DNA of 10,065 nt from contig WFSU01000092.1 in the NCBI GenBank assembly GCA_015485845.1, forward strand, positions 1-10,065, read 5' to 3'. Positions 1-5,616 of this stretch are shown in pieces. The notes below the pieces were generated by a model. The model did no database searches and was not told where the DNA came from. It saw nothing but the letters and a program-made list of their open reading frames with translations. The position numbers were made by a program, and so were the translations under genes. Position 1 is the stretch's first letter, and the number at the start of each line of letters is the position of its first letter. This DNA is from Nitratifractor sp. (GTDB lineage Bacteria; Campylobacterota; Campylobacteria; Campylobacterales; Sulfurovaceae).

Positions 1-1536
1 ATTTTTGACTTTAGGTCCTTTTTTGTCAGCAGGAACAGGAGGCATCAATGTCTCTTTGCTCATCTTAGACGCAACCTCGTTGACAGGGACTTTCTCATAC
101 TGAGTCGCATCCCATGTCTGGAGTACTTTGTTGGTCTTGGCATCAATCAAGTGACCTTCTTTTTTGCCCACTTCGATGATACGATCTGTCTCAAGTGTCT
201 CTTTGTTGATGAGATAAACTTTGTTGTAGTTCTTGGGCCCGCCGAGAACACAGTCAGACCAGATCCAGGGAGTATCTTCACCCGTACCGACGAAGAGTCC
301 ACCACCGGCTGTTTTGATCTTCTTGACCACTTTCCAGCTGGGCGATTCCCAGATGACAACTTGGCCGAAGTTCATGCTCTGTGTTGCGTTGAGCTGCTTG
401 CCCATTTTCTTGTTGAACCAGCTGGATCCCTGACCGGGGTGCGGCTTGGATTTTTTGCCGGTATAGACTTTGGCAGCGAGTTTCATTGTCTTGAGGTCAA
501 CGATACCCATCAAGTCTGAACCCTGAGAAGCGACCTGAACATAGCGGCCATAGTCTTCACCTTTGTTCTCATTCAAGAACGCATCGTGGAGGACTTTACC
601 GATGTTGGGAATATCACCGACGATGGGGAAGTTCGGTTTGCTGTAGTCAACGACATACACATGACCGGCATCCTTGAGGGCGAATGAGAAATAGGGGCCA
701 TACGGAGTGTCCGCGATGTACGCGACACGGCTGGGCTCGATCTGACCTTCGGTGTTGATAACACGGCTGGTGTCATAGACTTTGAGAGGCTCGAGTGTGT
801 GGGCATCACACAGGACGGCACCACCTGGGTTGTAGTTACCGGCCATGACGTATTTGCCATCAGGAGAGACCGCGAGACCCCGTGATTCTTGTCCGACTTG
901 TACGGACGCGAGAGCCGGCTGGCCAGGAGCTGCGATATCAAACATGGTCAATTTACCCGAACGGGAAATGGAGTAAGCATAGCGGGGCTCTTTTTTGTTG
1001 GTCACGGTGACGTGAACCGCAAAGCCCGCTTTGTGGCGAGAGAGAACCTTGCCTGTGGTGGAGTCGATGAAGTCAACCAGAGAAGCATCCCGCTCAGTAG
1101 CAAACGTGATGTCACGGACATCTTTGACATCGACTGCTTTGGGATATTTCTTGGCCAACGCTTCGCGATCCGCCAATTTCGTCCAGGAATCATGTACCTC
1201 TTTGAAATCAAGCTTAAGCTCGACCGTGTTTTTCCAGTCCATCAACCAGGCAACCATACCGGCAGCGTCGTCTTTGGAAAATTTCTCTTTCCATGCAGGC
1301 ATCGCCGTATTTTCACGACCGTTGAGAATGGTCTCTGCGAGCATCTCGTGGTTTTTCTTTTTGAGCGCTTTGGGGCGCAGGTCGGATCCGACACCACCCT
1401 GGTGGATAGGGCCGTGACAGCCCTGGCACTCTTTTTCAAAGACTTTGGCGAAATCCATGTTGGATGTTCCCGCCATCGCCATTGTGGCTGCGAAGCTGCT
1501 TACGGCTACGAAGCCCATCAGTTTACCAAATTTCAT
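1..1536 (-). CDS. nirS: Cytochrome cd1 nitrite reductase, C-terminus cut by window edge
   Basis: Periplasmic enzyme reducing nitrite to nitric oxide with one c-type and one d1 heme. The 512 codons present begin with a Sec-type signal (about residues 1-22, ending AMA-G). A cytochrome c domain follows with CQGCH (Cys37, Cys40, His41) and a likely axial Met79 in AMPAW. A beta-propeller d1 domain comes next. His175 (AVHV), His317 (VLHDA) and His366 (KPHPGQG) match by context and spacing the d1 proximal ligand and the two catalytic histidines of Pseudomonas NirS. Having both catalytic histidines favours NirS over the dihydro-heme d1 dehydrogenase NirN; the c-heme domain argues against NirF. Start chosen at 1536 because AAAAGGAG lies just upstream and the signal peptide begins there. 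By comparison with known NirS (about 560 aa) some 50-70 residues lie beyond the left edge. It is the last gene of the norCB-nirS block but is separated from it by a terminator. Confidence 0.87.
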   Translation of the reverse strand, partial: MKFGKLMGFVAVSSFAATMAMAGTSNMDFAKVFEKECQGCHGPIHQGGVGSDLRPKALKKKNHEMLAETILNGRENTAMPAWKEKFSKDDAAGMVAWLMDWKNTVELKLDFKEVHDSWTKLADREALAKKYPKAVDVKDVRDITFATERDASLVDFIDSTTGKVLSRHKAGFAVHVTVTNKKEPRYAYSISRSGKLTMFDIAAPGQPALASVQVGQESRGLAVSPDGKYVMAGNYNPGGAVLCDAHTLEPLKVYDTSRVINTEGQIEPSRVAYIADTPYGPYFSFALKDAGHVYVVDYSKPNFPIVGDIPNIGKVLHDAFLNENKGEDYGRYVQVASQGSDLMGIVDLKTMKLAAKVYTGKKSKPHPGQGSSWFNKKMGKQLNATQSMNFGQVVIWESPSWKVVKKIKTAGGGLFVGTGEDTPWIWSDCVLGGPKNYNKVYLINKETLETDRIIEVGKKEGHLIDAKTNKVLQTWDATQYEKVPVNEVASKMSKETLMPPVPADKKGPKVKN

Positions 1537-1603
1537 TTTTTCTCCTTTTGTTAAAATGAACACTTAATTTTAACAGCTAAGCTTTGTCAATAAGCTTTGC
1601 CGA
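1537..1603 (-). promoter_or_regulatory. nirS leader: own promoter region with direct and inverted repeats
   Basis: Between the upstream terminator and the nirS start. Read on the minus strand, it holds two direct copies of CAAAGCTTA (1599-1591 and 1586-1578) around a TTGACA hexamer (1590-1585). Next comes a 9-bp inverted repeat with 9-bp spacer (1549-1557 TGTTAAAAT and 1567-1575 ATTTTAACA, plus-strand reading), then the ribosome binding site AAAAGGAG. The TTGACA has no good -10 at 16-18 bp: TAAAAT at 1572-1567 is only 12 bp away, so the exact promoter is uncertain. No FNR-type box is visible. The repeats could be operators or a leader hairpin; that is inference. Confidence 0.45.
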
Positions 1604-1644
1604 TAAAAAAACACAATCCAACTGACACAAATTGTATCAGTTGG
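1604..1644 (-). terminator. Rho-independent terminator after the norCB unit
   Basis: On the minus strand a 12-bp stem (one G-T wobble) with a 3-nt loop occupies 1644-1618 and is followed within a few bases by seven T residues (1611-1605). It lies 6 bp after the stop codon of the 49-aa gene and 68 bp before the nirS start, so it should end or attenuate norCB transcription before nirS. Confidence 0.85.
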
Positions 1645-1650
1645 AAACAG

Positions 1651-1800
1651 TTATTTACCCAGTTTCTTCTTTTCGCTGAAGTAGATCCAGAACATCGGCA
1701 ATACGATAACCGTGTGCAGGAAGATCGTCAAGGTGAGTGGCCCCTGGTTCAGCATACCAAAAAAGCTGGGAACCACGTCAGTAAATTTGTCGAATAACAT
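1651..1800 (-). CDS. 49-aa single-helix membrane protein between norB and nirS
   Basis: A short gene translated as MLFDKFTDVV... and ending in ...FSEKKKLGK. It has a strong ribosome binding site (AAAGGAG, 7 bp before the ATG) and a stop codon followed at once by the terminator, so it closes the norCB transcription unit. One hydrophobic helix is evident (about residues 22-41, with His29, Pro35 and Trp38), then a basic tail (KKKLGK) that should stay in the cytoplasm. The size and layout recall small accessory subunits of heme-copper oxidases such as CcoQ. NorB belongs to that superfamily, so a NorB-associated small subunit or assembly aid is a reasonable guess, but I recognise no named family. 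Confidence 0.75.
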   Translation of the reverse strand: MLFDKFTDVVPSFFGMLNQGPLTLTIFLHTVIVLPMFWIYFSEKKKLGK

Positions 1801-1822
1801 GTATATCTCCTTTACAGATGAT

Positions 1823-1848
1823 GCGACCGGACATGTGTCCGGGGTCGC
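1823..1848 (-). other. Intercistronic hairpin after norB stop
   Basis: Immediately after the norB stop codon the minus strand can fold GCGACC and CCGGAC-type arms around an ACAT loop (6-bp inner stem CCGGAC/GTCCGG, or 10 bp with a 2-nt bulge using GCGACC/GGTCGC). No T-tract follows, so it is not a terminator. It could stabilise the norCB message or mark a processing site before the 49-aa gene (inference). Confidence 0.5.
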
Positions 1849-3276
1849 TTAGGCCTCAGCCGCTTTGGCTTTTTTTCCGATGGTGAGCAGATCGAGCAGC
1901 AGGTAAATGAATCCAACGAACGTTACCAGCCCCATGATCAGACGCCACAACTGTGCCTGGATGTACCAGGGGAGATTTTGCGCGGCGAAGAACGCCTGCC
2001 ATCCGCCACCGAGCTCAGCCCGCTCGACCAGTACCTGCTCATAGCCGGCAATGGTCAAGGCTACGGTCATCCCCAGGACTCCGAAGGTGATCAGCACGAT
2101 CGCCATCTTGGAGTTGAAAGTCGCTTTCATCCGCTTGACACCATACGCCCCCTGGACACCCATGTACATCATCCCGATCAGGATGGTCGCATAAGCTCCG
2201 AAGAACGCAAGGTGGCCGTGAGCCGAAGTAAACTGCGTACCGTGGGTATAAATGTTGACCTGAGGCAAGGTGTGGAAGAAGCCCCAGATACCGGCACCGA
2301 GGAAGTTACCAAAGGCATTGGTGACGATCCATGCCATACCCGGGCCGTTGGTGATGACCGATTTCTCACCACTTTCACCCTGCTCTTTGGCCCAGTCGTA
2401 GAGGACATGGACAAACATCGCAACCAATGGAACCGGCTCAAGGGCAGAGAAAAGGGCTCCGATCTCCCACCAGTACTCAGGAGTACCGATCCAGAAGTAG
2501 TGGTGACCGAGACCAAGGATACCAGAACCAAACAGCATCAGGACTTCGATCCAAAGCCACATTTCGACGACTTCACGCTTGGCACCGATGAACTTGACCA
2601 GTGCATACGCAGCAAGAGTACCGACGAAGACTTCCCAAGTCGCTTCAACCCACAGGTGGATAACCCACCACCACCAGTACTGATCCATGGAGATGTTATC
2701 GGTAAAGAACATTCCTGCAAGATAGAGACCCGCCAGTGCCAGCAAGTTGGCGACCATGACGGTCATGATGCCGGTCTTGCGACCTTTGAGATATGTAAAG
2801 AACACATTGGCATAGAAAATCAATACAACGACGACAATACCGATGTCTGCCCAACGGGGGGCTTCGATGTATTCACGTCCTTCGTTGATCAGCCAGATCG
2901 TGCTCTCTTTTGCTGGCCCGATCTGGACAAAGATATAGACCAGAACTACCACGGCAATGGCCAGGGTCAAGACCCAGAAAGCCAGCTTGCCCAGACCAGC
3001 CATAGCAACATTTTCTCCTGTCTCATCGGTCAGCATATAGTATACCGATCCAATCATGGCGTAGAGCATCCAGACAACGAGCGCGTTGATGTGTACCATC
3101 CGAGCGACAGAGAAGTCAAAGATTCCGTACAAAAAGCTGGGATAGACGAACTGAGTCGCTGCGATCAATCCCATCAACAACTGTGCAGCAAACAGGATAA
3201 TCGCCACACGGAAATACATCAAGCCGATTCGCTGACCTGCATTGGTCAAACTGTTTGATTTGATATTAATGAGCAT
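1849..3276 (-). CDS. norB: Nitric oxide reductase large subunit (cNOR type)
   Basis: Catalytic subunit of the membrane complex that reduces 2 NO to N2O. It is a 475-aa polytopic protein of the heme-copper oxidase superfamily with about 12 hydrophobic helices. Ligand residues are visible: His62 (heme b), His207 and Glu211 in HLWVEATWE, His258/His259 in GLGHHYFWIG (FeB), Glu280 in ALEPVPL, and His353/His355 in SAHGHLAFF (heme b3 and heme b). Numbering to Glu280 is the same as in Pseudomonas NorB as I recall it. The usual WVEG motif reads WVEA here. The lack of an N-terminal fused quinol-oxidase-like extension, together with a neighbouring norC, marks cNOR rather than qNOR. The start at 3276 overlaps the norC end by 11 bp and has AGGAGG 5 bp upstream inside norC, suggesting translational coupling. 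Confidence 0.95.
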   Translation of the reverse strand: MLINIKSNSLTNAGQRIGLMYFRVAIILFAAQLLMGLIAATQFVYPSFLYGIFDFSVARMVHINALVVWMLYAMIGSVYYMLTDETGENVAMAGLGKLAFWVLTLAIAVVVLVYIFVQIGPAKESTIWLINEGREYIEAPRWADIGIVVVVLIFYANVFFTYLKGRKTGIMTVMVANLLALAGLYLAGMFFTDNISMDQYWWWWVIHLWVEATWEVFVGTLAAYALVKFIGAKREVVEMWLWIEVLMLFGSGILGLGHHYFWIGTPEYWWEIGALFSALEPVPLVAMFVHVLYDWAKEQGESGEKSVITNGPGMAWIVTNAFGNFLGAGIWGFFHTLPQVNIYTHGTQFTSAHGHLAFFGAYATILIGMMYMGVQGAYGVKRMKATFNSKMAIVLITFGVLGMTVALTIAGYEQVLVERAELGGGWQAFFAAQNLPWYIQAQLWRLIMGLVTFVGFIYLLLDLLTIGKKAKAAEA

Positions 3277-3931
3277 TGGTGCCTCCTGCTTTGAATTGAT
3301 CGACGGTTTTGGAGAACCCTCGGGGGAAGCCGTTGGTGTCGATGCTGCTCATGTGCTTGAGGAACGCCACCAGACCTTTGGCCTCTTCGGCTGTGATCTT
3401 CAGGTTGGGCATCATCCGTGCATGCGTAGGATACTTTTCAGGATGCATCAAAAATTCAGCCATTGCTTCTTCTTTGGTGCTCTTGCCGGTCATCCCCTGC
3501 ATGGTAGCGCCCCACATAGGATCGAGCCATGCTTTGGTCAGATCCGGAGCGTAATACGCGCCGTTTCCGAGCAGCGTGTGACAGTTCATGCAGTTTTTCG
3601 CCTGCGAACCCAGTTTGCCGAGGTGCAGCAGTGCAGCTGCCTCTTTGGGGCTCCACTCTTTGCCGAAGAACGGCTCCTTTTTTCCGATGACGGGTACTTC
3701 GTGCCCCCGCTTCTCACTCATTTTGTAATCAATATGGTAATTGATCACGGTCGGTGCCGGGACACGCTTGGTGATCCCCTTCTGCAGATCGGCATCGGTG
3801 CCCATCGAAATTTGTCCCATGGTGTCAAATGTCAGCCAGATCAGCAAAATGGTTGCAAAACCGGTCACCCATGCCGCCGAACGGCGCCAGAACGATATGC
3901 TGGTCCAAACGGAAAGATTTTCCTTGGCCAT
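3266..3931 (-). CDS. norC: Nitric oxide reductase cytochrome c subunit
   Basis: Membrane-anchored monoheme cytochrome c that passes electrons to NorB. It is 221 aa. An N-terminal anchor helix spans about residues 18-36. A stretch of about 70 residues follows (including KRVPAPTVINYHIDYK), then the heme site CMNCH (Cys114, Cys117, His118) within the NorC signature CHTLLGNGAYYAPDLTKAW. The likely axial methionine is Met173 or Met174 in ARMMPNL. Classical NorC proteins are about 150 aa with the heme near residue 60, so the section between anchor and heme is roughly 50 residues longer here. The start at 3931 is backed by GAGGAGGAG just upstream. It follows the 116-aa gene by 18 bp and overlaps norB. 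Confidence 0.95.
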   Translation of the reverse strand: MAKENLSVWTSISFWRRSAAWVTGFATILLIWLTFDTMGQISMGTDADLQKGITKRVPAPTVINYHIDYKMSEKRGHEVPVIGKKEPFFGKEWSPKEAAALLHLGKLGSQAKNCMNCHTLLGNGAYYAPDLTKAWLDPMWGATMQGMTGKSTKEEAMAEFLMHPEKYPTHARMMPNLKITAEEAKGLVAFLKHMSSIDTNGFPRGFSKTVDQFKAGGTNAH

Positions 3932-3949
3932 GTCTCCTCCTCGTGTGTT

Positions 3950-4300
3950 TTAGTGTGTGTGTTTGTCTGAGCTCTCCGCCTCTTCGTATCGTTTGTCCGA
4001 CTCACTGATCAAATGAAAGTAGAGATGGGGGATAAACAGATACGCGATCATCGTCACCATCAGTACCTTGGTGGTAAAGTGGTTACTCTGGATCAAGACG
4101 GCAAGCTCATACAAACTGAGTGTCTGTAATGCCCACATCAAATAGCCGGCAAATTGCCATTTTCTGGAGAAAAATCCCATTTTGGAGAGGGTGATGATCG
4201 CGGCATACCCCACGCCAAAAACTAAGACCAACGTCGAGATGACAAAGATCGGCAAAAACTGATCGGGGGCGATCTCGGGTCGGAAGTAGAGCGGCTCCAT
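3950..4300 (-). CDS. 116-aa three-helix membrane protein, first gene of norCB unit
   Basis: I do not recognise the family. The protein begins MEPLYFRPEIAP and shows three hydrophobic helices (about residues 14-37, 48-70 and 76-97), then a short acidic, His-ending tail (ESDKRYEEAESSDKHTH). Polar or aromatic residues sit near the helix ends (His74, His92, His96). No CxxCH or other cofactor motif is seen. An in-frame ATG exists at 4369, but 4300 is preferred because CAGGAG lies 7 bp upstream and because the putative leader hairpin and transcription start fall between the two. It is 18 bp from norC and starts the unit driven by the FNR-type box at 4399-4412. A role in NorCB assembly, quinol or NO handling is possible but only inferred from position. 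Confidence 0.75.
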   Translation of the reverse strand: MEPLYFRPEIAPDQFLPIFVISTLVLVFGVGYAAIITLSKMGFFSRKWQFAGYLMWALQTLSLYELAVLIQSNHFTTKVLMVTMIAYLFIPHLYFHLISESDKRYEEAESSDKHTH

Positions 4301-4332
4301 CCATGGACTCCTGCTGACTATTTTTCTGCGTA

Positions 4333-4355
4333 GGGGTACCCACAGAGGTATCCCC
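4333..4355 (-). other. Leader hairpin before the 116-aa gene
   Basis: On the minus strand GGGG-A-TACC pairs with GGTACCCC (8 bp with one bulged A, 6-nt loop). It falls in the predicted 5' untranslated region of the norCB unit, between the inferred start near 4364 and the ATG at 4300. There is no T-tract. It may affect message stability (inference). Confidence 0.4.
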
Positions 4356-4363
4356 CAAAGCAT

Positions 4364-4381
4364 TGCCAATATTATGGCAAC
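4364..4381. promoter_or_regulatory. Inverted repeat overlapping the norCB -10
   Basis: TTGCCA-N6-TGGCAA, a 6/6/6 inverted repeat, covers the -10 hexamer CATAAT (4376-4371, minus strand) and the expected start point near 4364. A repressor bound here would block the promoter. No family is assigned; the repeat does not match the NsrR consensus I know. Confidence 0.35.
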
Positions 4382-4412
4382 ATCCTCCGTCGATGATGTT
4401 GATGTAGGTCAA
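4371..4412 (-). promoter_or_regulatory. FNR/DNR-type promoter of the 116aa-norC-norB-49aa unit
   Basis: On the minus strand TTGAC-CTAC-ATCAA (4412-4399) is a full match to the Crp/Fnr-family half-sites TTGAY-N4-RTCAA. Its centre is 32 bp from the centre of a CATAAT -10 hexamer (4376-4371, five of six consensus bases). That equals an activator site at -41.5. The predicted start is near 4364, 64 bp before the ATG at 4300. FNR, DNR or NNR-like regulators respond to low oxygen or NO; which one acts here cannot be read from the window. Confidence 0.75.
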
Positions 4413-4460
4413 GAAAATGAAAGAAAGAAGTGGAAGAGAAAAGAACTTGCTGAGCTAAGG

Positions 4461-4844
4461 CTATCTTAAGGAAATAGCCTTGGCTACGATACAACGGGCA
4501 ATATGGAAAGGACGGACATAAAGAGGAGACACGAACTGATCCCCCCGGATCTCCCATCCTTTGGAGCGTTGTACCACGACCGACTGCGCTACCTTTCGTA
4601 ACATTCGGCTCTCACAGAGGAGTTGTTTGTCTTGCGCAAAAGCGGCTCGGACATCCGCCATGCGGCTGGTCGTCATGTAGTAATGCCCCCCGATCATCAA
4701 GACAATCACCAACAAGGCCCCCAACAGACCGTTGCGGGGAGCCGTAGGGGACATAAAAGGGCGGGTCGAAACAAACAGCGTGATGAGCAGCACAACTGCC
4801 CCTATCACTAAATACGCCGCTTCGAGTTGAAAAAATTGTTGCAT
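4461..4844 (-). CDS. 127-aa two-helix membrane protein of unknown function
   Basis: The protein begins MQQFFQLEAAYLVIG and has two hydrophobic helices (about residues 8-26 and 38-56). A C-terminal part of about 70 residues carries two cysteines (Cys77, Cys118), many basic residues and the segment SPLYVRPFH. I recognise no family. Upstream in-frame ATGs exist up to 4919. The start at 4844 is preferred because it has CAGGA 9 bp upstream, begins just before the first helix, and lies downstream of the predicted promoter; the longer form would begin inside the regulatory box region. It is the first minus-strand gene after the divergent FNR-type box and 160 bp before the next gene, which has a promoter of its own, so it may be its own unit. 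Its expression is likely tied to anaerobic or nitrogen-oxide signals. Confidence 0.65.
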   Translation of the reverse strand: MQQFFQLEAAYLVIGAVVLLITLFVSTRPFMSPTAPRNGLLGALLVIVLMIGGHYYMTTSRMADVRAAFAQDKQLLCESRMLRKVAQSVVVQRSKGWEIRGDQFVSPLYVRPFHIARCIVAKAISLR

Positions 4845-4881
4845 GGATTTTTCCTGACTTTTTGTAATGTATCTTACCATA

Positions 4882-4924
4882 ATCTTATCACAGCTCTCGC
4901 CACAACACCCTTGACGCATATCAA
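4882..4924 (-). promoter_or_regulatory. Leftward promoter from the shared FNR-type box
   Basis: The box at 4911-4924 can serve the minus strand as well. At the expected distance the minus strand reads GATAAGATTAT. GATAAG (centre 31 bp from the box centre) and TAAGAT (33 bp) each match four of six -10 bases. The predicted start is near 4875, about 30 bp before the ATG at 4844. The -10 is weaker than those of the other two sites. Confidence 0.5.
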
Positions 4925-4952
4925 GTGACTTTTAGAAAAAACTTTCTATACT
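4911..4952 (+). promoter_or_regulatory. FNR/DNR-type box and rightward promoter of the 124aa-64aa pair
   Basis: TTGAC-GCAT-ATCAA at 4911-4924 is a full Crp/Fnr-family site. TATACT at 4947-4952 (five of six -10 bases) is centred exactly 32 bp from the box centre, the geometry of an activator at -41.5. The predicted start is near 4959, 23 bp before the ATG at 4982. The same box lies suitably for the divergent gene. Confidence 0.75.
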
Positions 4953-4981
4953 ACTGCCACATTCACACGCAGGCACATTTT

Positions 4982-5356
4982 ATGAAAAAAATTCTCTTCC
5001 TTGCCCTTTCGGCCGGTTTTCTTATTTTTGGATTCTCCGCCTACATGCAAAGTCAGGGTGCCGCCAAAAACAAGCGGGTCTATCAAGCCATTCATCCCTA
5101 CAGCCCCTACTTCCTGGAGAAGCGTTTCGGCGGTCTGCAGATCCGAAAAAAGGGGGAGGAGTCCTTCAAAGAAAAACCCAGTAACATGGAGGTATTTCAC
5201 CGAATGGATGCGCTGGAAAAAGGCTGGGGTCAAAAACACCTGAGCCTCTCAGGCAATACCCTCATCCTCCACGATGACAACGGCACAATCCTGAAAACCC
5301 TCACCCTGAAAACACCAGATGAAAAACAGTTCGTCCACACCTTCTATGGACTCTAA
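4982..5356 (+). CDS. 124-aa exported or membrane-anchored protein, unknown function
   Basis: The protein starts MKKILFLALSAGFLIFGFSA, a signal peptide or N-terminal anchor (helix about 4-22). A hydrophilic domain of about 100 residues follows, with YSPYFLEKRFGGLQI, the charged stretch RKKGEESFKEK, and a C-terminal beta-like part (LSLSGNTLILHDDNGTILKTLTL) ending in FYGL. There are no cysteines and no heme or metal motif, so it is not a cytochrome. A start at 4925 is also open in frame, but 4982 gives a proper signal peptide and lies downstream of the TATACT hexamer, while 4925 would fall inside the promoter. The ribosome binding site is weak (AGG 8 bp upstream). Expressed from the FNR-type promoter and followed after 3 bp by the 64-aa gene, it is probably a periplasmic helper of denitrification; the actual role is unknown. 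Confidence 0.7.
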   Translation: MKKILFLALSAGFLIFGFSAYMQSQGAAKNKRVYQAIHPYSPYFLEKRFGGLQIRKKGEESFKEKPSNMEVFHRMDALEKGWGQKHLSLSGNTLILHDDNGTILKTLTLKTPDEKQFVHTFYGL

Positions 5357-5359
5357 CCC

Positions 5360-5554
5360 ATGACGTCCATGAACCTCGTGCTGACACTCACCTTCAGTGT
5401 AGTGATGCTCCTGTTTATGGTCTTCCCGGCCATGAAAGTCGTCGCATGGATCGAAGGACGATGGGCGATCCCCGAACGCTGGCATAACCCTCTTCTCTTT
5501 TTCTGGGTTATTACGCTGTCGCTGGCGATTGGTGTTTTTTTGCGTTTTTTTTAA
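5360..5554 (+). CDS. 64-aa two-helix membrane protein, unknown function
   Basis: The start lies 3 bp after the stop of the 124-aa gene, so the two are almost certainly cotranscribed and perhaps translationally coupled. Two hydrophobic helices (about residues 5-27 and 44-62) flank a short loop IEGRWAIPERWHNP with two Trp and one His. A second in-frame ATG at 5369 would shorten it by three residues; neither start has a clear Shine-Dalgarno sequence, which favours coupling. The gene ends in a T-rich stretch (5534-5551) without a GC stem. I recognise no family. The context suggests a membrane partner of the upstream exported protein. Confidence 0.65.
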   Translation: MTSMNLVLTLTFSVVMLLFMVFPAMKVVAWIEGRWAIPERWHNPLLFFWVITLSLAIGVFLRFF

Positions 5555-5616
5555 AAAACCTCTTTGTTACCCAATCTTCGATAAAATATCTCCAATTTTT
5601 CGGATGGAGCATAAAC

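Noticed and set aside
1..1536. Assignment as NirN or NirF rather than NirS
   Set aside because: Both catalytic His positions (His317, His366) and the d1 ligand His175 are kept and a c-heme domain is present. NirF normally lacks the c-heme domain and NirN lacks one of the catalytic histidines.
1567..1590. TTGACA (1590-1585) with TAAAAT (1572-1567) as a standard nirS promoter
   Set aside because: The spacer would be 12 bp, too short for a normal sigma-70 type promoter; kept only as an uncertain control region.
1978..3258. 426-codon open frame on the plus strand across norB
   Set aside because: It is antisense to norB, whose heme and FeB ligands are all in place. The translated product is rich in Asp, His and Gln with no domain pattern, so it is a by-product of norB codon use.
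5534..5560. T-rich stretch followed by A-run at the end of the 64-aa gene as terminator
   Set aside because: No GC-containing stem precedes the T-run; only a weak T/A self-pairing is possible.
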